Assembly (NCBI GenBank): GCA_002633005.1
Contig: NMRA01000027.1
Location: forward strand, 1,264,539-1,288,768
Length of the DNA: 24,230 nt
Direction of reading: 5' to 3'
DNA from: Phoronis australis
Lineage: Eukaryota > Phoronida > Phoronidae
How positions within the stretch are numbered: the first letter of the stretch is position 1; the number at the start of each line of letters is the position of its first letter. The notes below the pieces were generated by a model. That model was not told the origin of the DNA. It did not search any database and saw only the letters and a program-made list of their open reading frames with translations. Below are positions 10,401 through 21,300 of the stretch, piece after piece. The position numbers were made by a program, and so were the translations under genes.

Positions 10401-13400
10401 TTGATGCAATTAGTATCTTCCCTGAGTCATGAATGTATTAATCAGTTAAAACGCTGAAACGCATTCTCAGTGTATCACAGATCGCTACCTCTAGTTTGAG
10501 GGGATCAATATTCCCTACAGATGTCGTTTAACTCTACTAAGGCAGTACTAGGTGTTGTCTGAATGATGTGGGATATTCATACTAGTGTTATTCTTATCCA
10601 TGTGTGCTGGTATTTTTAGACTATGTAGATTATAAGCACATCTGCTGGGCTACGGTAGACTGCAAAGTAATTGTTCAGAAAATGATATTTTCCTCATTGT
10701 GGCTGTAGTGTCTACTTACTACAAAAATTTGTGACTATGACTTGTATTTTTTTCTAATTTCTTATTACAGAATAGATTCTTTGCATTAATTTTCCCGTCA
10801 AGTTCTATAATTTCTGTTCATTACTTTGACAATGACTGAATGTAACCAGCTGTTATGTTACTGTGAGGATGACTAAATGCAACCAACCATAGTGAGTCTT
10901 AATTCTGGGCCATTGTGTCACTCAGGGCTTGGAATTTTCCGCGGAAACGCGGATTTCTGCTTTTTTCAAATGTTCTGTCCGCGTATTTTATTATATTTCC
11001 ACGTAAAAAAAAATCGGATTTGATATAAAATTTCCGCGGCAAATTTCTTTCTTACCGCCGCGTTGCCGACGACTTTCACCTCGAAAAGCGGAAGTTGTTC
11101 TTTATGTTTCGGAGGAGCGTAACTTGTCAACATTGCCGGGGCATCTGGGATAGCGTGGTGGATTTCCTCAATTTCCTCTCGTGTGATTGTAAACCGCGGT
11201 GACAAATACTACGACTCTGCAGCCAAAAATGTTTGGAGGTGGGAGAGGCGGACGAGCTAAGACAGACGCAGACGCACGCTTCCGGAGGTGGTACCGTTTT
11301 TTTTTTTAAATTTTTTTTAGTTCTCTCGATTTTTGTCTGCAAAAGGTCCACACCGACTTTTTCAAGGCTTGCTTTTCGCATGTTTCGGGCCGTAAAAATT
11401 TCCGCGTTTTTCGCCATTTGTCATTCCAAGCCCTGCATACTGCAAGTTATAATAATCTGGAATAAATTGTTAATTAAGCAGTGAACTAGTGTCTCATTTT
11501 CTTACTTTGATTTCAGAAATTGTCACGAGTCATGATGGAGACGATGATGAAAATCCAGTAGAACGTAGAGTAGATGTCATGAAAACTGATGAAGATTTCG
11601 ATAAATTCTTCGATTCCAACTTTAAATCTGATAGCAAAATTGATGTCTCGCTTGACGATTTAAATCACATTGCCGAAAACTCCAATCAAGTGTAAGTAGA
11701 ATTATGTGCTGAAGATTTCATTTTGGGTAGACCTAATGGAGGGGGATTGCTATAACTAATCATTATTAGTTTGAAATAGTTCAAAAGCTTCTCATAGGAG
11801 ACTATTGTTAAATGGTTTCTCTGATTCCCAAGTGTCTTCACAGAAATGAAGATTGTGAAATAGAAACAGTACTTTAAAGTCTGCCAGTGTTTTAATGTCG
11901 CACAACATTCTTGATGCAATAACTATTGCTCAGATTACACAAAGGGAATTGGAACCAGCCTTATTGGTGATATTTACGGCCATTTTTGTGTAGCTGTTGA
12001 GTAATTACATGGTTTTGCAGAATGTGCTGGTTTTCTAATAGCAAGCTATGTAACATTATTTTTTGTTACCCTTGGCATAGTTGACACTTGAAACTCGTTT
12101 ATCTAATCCTTCATCGCCTGAAATAAAACATGTCCGCCATTTTGTAGGCTTAGAACGGCAAAACGTGCTCGACCTCAGCGCCGAGCTGCCGGTGCAAAGA
12201 ACCCACTGAAGAAGTTACGGGAGAGAACTGACCTCCAGGAAGGTTACACAGAGGTGAAGACAGGGGTCGCTGAAAAGGAAGTGAAGCGACTCAAGAGGCA
12301 GGCTAGTGAGTCAACGTATTAATAAGTTCCATAGAGCGATAATTAGGTCAAAACAGGCTTGCAGACTGCGAACTATAATGAATCAAGCTTGAAAAGAAAA
12401 TGTTAACTGCAAATACAGTCTTTAAGCTCCAAACGGACCATTGTGTGTGCAATCTAAGGACCCCATACTCATCGTATTGATAAAAACTCCGATATTTACT
12501 CCGGACATACACACAAAGGAGGATGCTGCATGTAAATAAAGAAATGATATTCTGTAGGTCAGTAATAAATAGGGAGTTTAAGTCTCTGTCCTTATATGGT
12601 AATTAACAGAGGTTGAAGGTCAATGGCAGGAGGTTGCACTGCTTGCAACCCATTTTTTTTAACTCCATGGAAGGTCAGTCTACTGGGTATGTGATGTGTC
12701 TTCATGATTCCTACGAATCCTTTGGAGAGAGTATGTCATTCCCAGTCTTTGGTGTTATGATATTGAACACTTTCCAGATAGTTTTTATGTCGAAGTTGTT
12801 TAGAAACCGCCAGGATTTAATGGCATTGGTTCTAGAATTGCTTAATGCAATGGAGCTTCAGTTCGGCTGCATTATGTCTTCCCTTACTTTCGTTTCAGTC
12901 GCATCTGATGCTGGTTTTGCCGAGGCGGCTCTAGCTGGTCTGGCCAGTAAAGAAAATTTTAAAAAAGTGGAGCTGCGCTCGTCGCAGGCATCCACAGGGG
13001 GAGCTAACAGGCTGGACCCATACAAGGATCTCATGCTTATTCAGGTGAAAGGTATGGTCATTTGGATTACTAACTAATAACTTACTGAACACACTGACGT
13101 TAGATCCTCATCTAGAAATTACTGGAAATCTATTCTGTATTTCCTTACTCTATGCAAGAGGGTTAGTTTAAGGGACGCTTTGTGCTAATCTCCGTAATGT
13201 GTCACTGTGGTTTGAACTGTGCATTTAATCAGCAGTCGTGTCTCCCTTAGGCCGACGTCATGTGCAGACTCGTCTTGTTGAGCCAGTAGCGACCTCTTTG
13301 AACAGTGGTGATCTGTTCATTCTTGTCTCCCCTGATAAAGTGCTGCTCTGGACCGGGGAATATTGCAACGTGATCGAAAAAGCCAAGGTAAAGTACGACA

Positions 13401-16400
13401 AAGTACTCATTTTCAAATAATTTTTCTAGTTTGGCTGGTTGATTACCCCCAACTTTGCTGAGCTAATTAGCTCATGATCTTAACCATGATTTCTTAAGAA
13501 ACAGAATGACTTAGAGGTGTAGTTATGTTTATTTTGTTGTCATTAGTTTACACTCTAGGCTATGACAGAAACATCTCACATCTGGCATAGAACTGCGTAC
13601 ACTGTAGCCTGACAGGCACATCACAGCCTGACTGCATTACTTCATGAGGAACAAGCTTACCAAAGATTCGTCTTTCCCTTTCTTGAGTCCAGTGTCTAGT
13701 ACCTCTCCAAAACATCATAACTATATTCCCTTGCCTTCCAGGCTGCAGACATTGCCACGTTCATTCAACAGAAAAAGGATCTTGGTTGTAAAGGGGCATC
13801 CTCTGTGGGCAACGTCGATGAAAAGCGACAGCACCTGGGGGCGGGCAAACACTTCTGGCAGCTCTTAGGCGATAAGAAACCCTACTCCGGTAAGCAACCA
13901 ATTGAGACAAGGGTGATGGCAGTTTTTGAAAGGTTTCGCTGCTTACTTTTCATACCTGAGTCGGACAAGCAAATGTTTTTTCATGCTTCGTTCAGCTTAT
14001 CAAATTTTTCAAGTCATCGTTGTAGCTGATCTTGCAAGTAAGTGCCCTCTTTACACGAAGCAATGAGTTTATACTGTAGAATCACAGAAGTGTTGAAGTA
14101 TTTCTGGCTTTGTTGGTTTGAATGATTTTTCAGGTCCAAATGCAGTCAAGTTGATTGTTTTCAAGTGTCGTCTACTTGCCGTTCAAATTTGAATGATTTC
14201 CTCATTTGTGAAGTATTGTGGGTGCTGTTCACATTATAAGCAACAAATAAGTAGCCATTTGGATGTTGCTTATGTCTACATCTCATGCAGACAGCAACAC
14301 AGCAGTTATTCAAGTGAAGCCTGTCAGTTGAGGGTGAAACTAAAAGTATGTCAAAGCAGACAGTTGTGCAGTTCAGTGTGGTGATGGAAGGCTTGAGAGC
14401 TACGTTTTTTGATTGACATTTCAGAGGCGGGCCCTGTGGAGGAGGACGAGCTTTATGAACAATGTATGATCAGCACAAATAAGATCTTTACTGTTGAAGG
14501 AGAAGAGCTGGTGCCGCACAAGGAATTCTGGGGCTGTATGCCGCGCTACGAGATGCTATGTAGTACAGAGGTAGTGTGAGCGACTTAGACATTAGCATTG
14601 AGAAATTGTGGTTATTAGCTGTCGAATATACTGAAGTCCGAACTGTTACTGATTATACTTCTGTATGAAAATGTGCATTTAACGCCCTAATAAGCTGACC
14701 AATTTCCTTGCACTCTTATGATGTGACTGGCAATTTTACATAGTTTACGCTCAGTGTCAGCTTTTAAAATCATGGTATGTAGTGTATGACTTTACATTTG
14801 TAAACTTACACTAAGTTGTCATAACAAAAAGCTGTCTTGTCATCGTGGGTCATTTTGTCAATGTATTTGTTACATGTACCATATGAATGATAGTCTGCGT
14901 GTCACGTGTTCTCCACAGGCCTATGTGTTTGACTTTGGTTCTGAGGTGTACCTATGGCAGGGTAAGCAGGTGCCCCTGGAGAAGAGGAAGATATCTCTGA
15001 AGCTGGCCAAACAACTGTGGGAAAGTGGCTACGACTATACTGACTGTGATATTAACCCTCTCTATCCTCTCCAGAGTAAGTTTGGAAACTATGCATTGTT
15101 TTATGACAGTTTATGACTGCTGTTGGAAACTCCTGTACCTGCACCTTGGGCTTTTTACACAGATCTTGGAAAATTGAACAAACATACAGAGGTTGACCCT
15201 AACAGATATGCACTAGGCATTTTTTTGGAAATGTCTAGGCTCTTGAATGAAAACTTAAGTGAACAACTTTGACAACTAAAACTGACAAACAGCTTCTTTG
15301 CTCAATGACAAATTAAGGTGAACTTCAACTACCTAAGATGAAAAAATATTTGCCAAACTTTGAGTCATGAATGACTTAGGTCAGCTGAATAGTTTTGGTA
15401 GCAACAAGAAGCTCACCAAGACAGTATTGTATTTCAAAGTACTACTTGCGAGTTTGTGACCTGAAGATGTGAAAGGATATGATGTCAATTTTGTATCATG
15501 CTTTGGCACATTAAATGTCATGTTTTTGTTTGACTTGTTCCCGCTGAAGTATATTAGCAACAAGGGTTTATGTGTGAAAAAACTGAATGGAATCTTTAGT
15601 TTGATGTTTTGGAGATTTCATGTAGTGAGCAAGATAGTTTACTTACAAGAAAGCATGTAGTTGAAAATGATCAGATTTATGGTCATATTTATCTACCCTC
15701 ACTCTAACGGTCTTGTTCACTGACTGGATGTTGCATTATAAGTTGACCTTTGTCTGAAATGAGGTCATGCACTGCAGGATGTAGGATGCATGACCTCATG
15801 TCAGATCCAGGTCAACCTATCGTGCATCATCCAGTCTGTGAAGTAGACCTCAGAGTGAGAGTAGAAACATTTGACTGTTCTGAACTGCATAGACCTCAGA
15901 GTGAGAGTAGAAACATTTGACTGTTCTGAACTGCATGCGTTCTTGCATGTAAACCCACCTTTCACAAGACTCAGAAAACAATGAAAGATCTCTTCTATCA
16001 CAATTTTTCTAGTGTTGGGCGAATGAATACTCTGGCCAATCAGCTGTTAGCAACAGAAGCATAGCGTAAGCCATTGTATGCACAGTGTTTGACCACTGGA
16101 TGCATAACCGGCCCGGTCAACAGTTTTTCATGTTACTATAGAATGAGCTTAATTTGACTTCCGATTGTGTTAAGACCCGTCCCAGTGTTAGATGTGGTAG
16201 TTCAGCTAGGTTATCTGCGGTGATCTGTTTTCTGTCCACTGACACTCTTGGTCATCTTTCCCAAATTTCAGGCGAGGAGTCATTCCCCAAGAAAGGCAGC
16301 AAGCGACCTGATTGGGCATTGTTCGGCAAGGTGAATGAAAACATGGAGACCATGCTGTTCCGGGAGAAGTTCATTGATTGGCCTGACTCGTCGCGACTCA

Positions 16401-18282
16401 TCAAGGTGAAAGGGCATGATACTGGTACGGGCGAAGATGTAAGTAGCATCTGTAAATTGATTGGATAGTTTTAGAGGTGTATCATTCACAATGTAATGGT
16501 TTTGGTGGACTGAATTATACAAATATTTGGCTGCCCTGAAAATCTATTGTTTGGTCTCGTTGTATTGGGCTGTTCCAATAATTAATGTGAGCTAGCTGCT
16601 GTATATCACCCAGTTAAGATATGGGTTTAATTTAAGATGGCTTGCCATGCAATTGCTAGTAACAAGCTCTTTTGTTCACTGTTGTATTGAACTGCTAAAG
16701 ACATAGTTTCATGTTAGAGCGCAAAGTAACGTTTAGCATTTATCATAGTTTAATCTTTTTTACAGTTATTTTGCACATGCTTTGATTAAATGTATTTGCT
16801 CACTTTCATGATAGGTAAATACTGTATTCAAATGAAATGGTGAAATGCTCATATTTTGGAGAAACGAACTGTTGCTGAGTTGAGGAGATCTGGGACAATG
16901 CGTCACTGTTTTTTTGTTTTTGTAGACCGAGCCAGTCCTGGAGCTCAAGCCATATGACGCCAAGTTGATGATTCCGGAGAATACGTCGCCTGTTTCACTC
17001 ATGTTGGAGGGAAGTCACGTGGGAAGGGGGACGTCTTGGTATGAAGTCTCTCAGTTACCTCGTTTGTAATTTGTTGCGGACGTCATATGGGTGGATGTAG
17101 GCATGTCTGCCTGCATTCGGAATAACGTGTTCTTCTCAAAGTTTTTGCATATTGGTGCAAGCATCTGATCTTCTCTAACATGTGTTTGCAGTATTAGCCA
17201 CGTTTCAGAATCAGAATCAACCATTCTTAGTACTTATTTTTAAATTGAGTATATGTCACGCCAAACTTTATCTCAATGTTCATTCTGTTGATATTGAGTT
17301 TGCTTCTTGACTTAATCCAAATGTTTCACATTTTGGGCCGTTTCACTTAAATAGATCTGCAGTTCACATACAGTTTCTTGGACTTAATTGCATGTATATA
17401 TACAGTTAAAGTAGAACCCAAACTTGTTTTTTAATGTTTGTTATACACCCACATGTACATATGGCGGTACATATTACTGTCTTACATGTCTGGGCATCTG
17501 ACGTCCACTGCTATATCTCCAAAACCCCGTGGAAGATGTTCATGAAAGTTAGGAGATGTGTTCCAGTGGAGATAACGACAAGTGTCCACCACTGGACTGA
17601 CTACTGTTGTGCAACTTAGTGTTATTTTTAGTATATCCGTAGTTGCTTGACAGATTTTCCCTGGGATTTGGCAGATAAGTTTCTATTACAGAGATAATGA
17701 TGTCTTCCCATTTTCAAATGAATTCGATATATTCTCTGCCACCTAGCGGCCATTTTCATTGTTTACGAACTTGTTTTTTGTGGACTCTGTACCTGCCAAA
17801 CTGCTTGAAGGATCAATATGAAAATTGGCACTTGTGTTCCTGATGAGAAGACCATATCTGAGATTGGTTTTTGGCCGGGTCTGGCTGCTATGACGCCCCC
17901 AAAAAAAATTGTTGTGCATCCACAGCTATATCTCCTAAGCCCTGTGCAACATTTTTGTGAAATTTAACAGGTGTATTCCTGTGAATGTTTGCAACATTTG
18001 AGAACTTCTTTCAAATGTTTCGACTACCACTGTGTCTCCTAGTAGCAATTTTATTATTTATAATTTTATCTCCTGTATCATCGCAATTCCTGGATGGATT
18101 TTCGTGAAATTTGATAAATAGGGGCGATAAAGGTCTTTTCAAGTGGATTTAATATATTCTGTGCTACCCAGTGGCCATTTTTATGATTCTAAACACCCCT
18201 AGAATGATACCATTTACAGTGCAGTCTTGGGTGCATTTCAACGCTTAGCGTTGCACTTGCTTAATAAGCATTTATTTAAATT

Positions 18283-18352
<70 letters not shown>

Positions 18353-21300
18353 TCATTGAATTTTAGCATAATACATTCACTAACAAGAATTCAGTATCTC
18401 GAAATGCAAAATTTGACATTAACATGTGATCTGATTCCTTTGCCATGTAACTTCTTTATTTCTGAACAAACAGACGCACTAAGAAAATGATATACCTACT
18501 GTGATGTGCACATACAATCATCTGTACAATTAAAATTCTTGCTGTTTGTCGTCCACATTTTATTACTGAGAGACGTGACATCAATTTCAATTCCGTAGGC
18601 AAGAAGAAGTCGAAACACTTAAGCGAGAGTTTGACATTCTGACCCTTGGCGCCACCGTTTGGCATGTGATGGAGTATGACCACTACAAGCTTCCGACAGA
18701 GAGCTTTGGACAGTTTCACAACGGTGACACGTACGTGGTGCGGTGGCAGTATATGATAAACCAAGCAGGTGAGGCTGGTGCAGGACAGTGCAGTGGTGGA
18801 TTGGGAAGTTCTTGGTGTAGTCATTGTTGTAGTCATTGTTGTTGTTGCTGTTATTGTTATTGGTGCTATCGTTGCCGTTAGTGAGGGGATATTTATTTTT
18901 GCAAGTGGTTTTAGGAACTCAGTGCTATGTCATGTGTTGATTGGTTATGTAATAAGTTCTGTAAGAATAGCTTTATTATTAGTATTATTTTTATTATTAT
19001 TATTATTACTATTATTATTATTTGTTTTTGCCAGGTCTGAAGACCCTGAAGGGCCAGGCAGCCCGACAGACTCTAACAGGAAGAGAGCGTTGTGCCTACT
19101 TCTTCTGGCAGGGAAATGACTCGACAATTAGTGAAAAGGGAGCATCGGCTCTAATGACAGTTGAATTGGATGAGGAACGAGGACCACAGGTGGCGTATTA
19201 GCTGTTTAATGGAATAATGCTGGGGCTATCCAAGCGGGTCATGGGATAGTTTCCAAAAATCGTTGCCATTGTCAACAACAGTGTTTTCACTTTAAAACAG
19301 TGCTCATCGCATATAAATTACCTTTTTGTTCAGGTTTATATGTCACTTGCTGTAACTTTTAAACTGCCTTACATATGATCGCATTTGGATGAAGTAAGAC
19401 ATTCAAGAGAAAAGTCCAATTTCAAAAGTAAAAGCAGTTACGATCAACTTATGACCAAACCTACGTGTAGATTTTGATATTATAAATATTGTTTTTATTT
19501 TTACATGGCCTTATATTTCCTTTCCCTCTGTACATATTAATTTTACCACTTTATTGTAGGTGCGCGTGACTCAGGGTCTGGAACCGCCATGTTTCCTGAA
19601 CCTTTTCAAGGGGGGCATGATCATCCACATCGGAAAACGTGAAGAAGAGTCTACGTGTACACAAGGCAGCCATCGACTCTATCTCGTCCGGCACGAATAT
19701 GAGAATGAGGCTTGTCTCATCGAGGTGCCGTGTGCCACAAGCAGCCTTCGTAGTCTAGCGTCACTTGTATTGCTCAATGTGGATACCGGCCGCACATACG
19801 TCTGGCATGGAGCCAAGTCGCCGCAGTACGTGCGAGCGTGTGCTATGGCGGCTGTGGAGAAGCTGAAGTCCAAGTGCCCAGCAGAGGTAGGGGTGAAGGA
19901 TGGCGTCAAGGTCGAGGTCAGCGAGGTTGAGGAGGGCAGTGAGAGGTCGGCGTTTTGGACGCCACTAGGTGGAAGGGAAAGAAACTACAAATCCATGATA
20001 GATGGTGAGATATTTTATGGCTGGAGATTTATTTCTCATTTAATTTAGTTTAATTGGAACAGTTATGTTGTCATTACTATGACAAGTGTCAATGTTTTAA
20101 CATTTGACAAATGTGAATGACACCCTTATGATTTACAACCACCTATGCTGACTACCATAGTTACTCCCTCCAAGTCCAAACTGTCATTTCATAATGTTTT
20201 ACTACAGTTTGATACAGAGATTTGAAATTTGTCAGCTTTGTTTTTCACATACTATAACAAGCTGAGATTTCCTAGTGTTTGATAATGTGTAATATTCTAT
20301 ACACCTCGATCACTGGTCTAAATTTGAAGTAACTTGTGGTTACACATCAGGCAGATGAGCTTTACTGACTGGCCATGTTGAATCCCTTGAAAATAAAACG
20401 TTCATGTCTTGTTCAAATGTTGAATATCAGTTTGAATTCTTAAAAGGCTTATTCTTAATACAGTATCATATCTGCATGTTCTACAGATCCTCGAAAGTTC
20501 AACTGTATGCCTCGCCTGTTTGCAATGTCCAGTGTATCCGGGTCATTCGAGGTCACAGAGATCCTGTGCCCATCACGGTCCACAGAGCGCCCTTGTCTTA
20601 TGCCTTTCTCACAGCAGGAGCTGTACAAGGCCAATAGGAACCAACCAGGTAGGTTGAAGGTTTGAGGGAACAGGGTTGTCTGCTCACCCATCTTATTGAT
20701 GTATCCAGCCTCTGTATTTTTAATTAGGACCCTGTGAACACCGTGCACGCTACCGAGTGTTAACTTGCTATCTTTCAACACAGAATAGTAGTGTTTTGTC
20801 ACCATCATTTCAACAATCTGCAAAAAGGAACAGTCTTCATTGTACGTTCTACTATATCACATGCTTGAGTATGACTCGAGAGGTTCCTACATCACAGTTT
20901 TGTAGTCTTTGTTACAAAAAAAGATATTCGTTACTGTATGGGGCATTTACGTATTTCTATCTCCCAGTCATTTGCGGCATCACAATTCATCCTACAAGTG
21001 TTTGCAAGCAAGGGAAGTTTTTCACAGCAAAATGGTGTTTGCAGAAATTTTGATAGACTGTCTCTAACCAATATCTCTCTCTTCAGCTTTGTTCCTATTG
21101 GACAACCATCACGAGGTGTACGTGTGGCAGGGGTGGTGGCCCGAGGGTGACGAGGAGCTCACAAATGTCAAGACGGGCTCTGCTCACGCACGCTTCAACT
21201 TTGACCGCAAGTGTGCCCTTCAGACGGCGCTGCACTATTGCAAAGGTAGGTCATGTAACTTCTGCAGTGAACATTAGCAATAATCTGTTTGATGTCAGAT

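Noticed and set aside
18227-18490. 87-codon frame with a long Cys-Val repeat
   Set aside because: It is the (TG)n microsatellite read as codons.
18769-19119. 116-codon hydrophobic frame with Val/Leu runs that looks like a membrane segment
   Set aside because: It is the translation of GTT and TTA simple repeats in intron 14 running into exon 15 out of frame.
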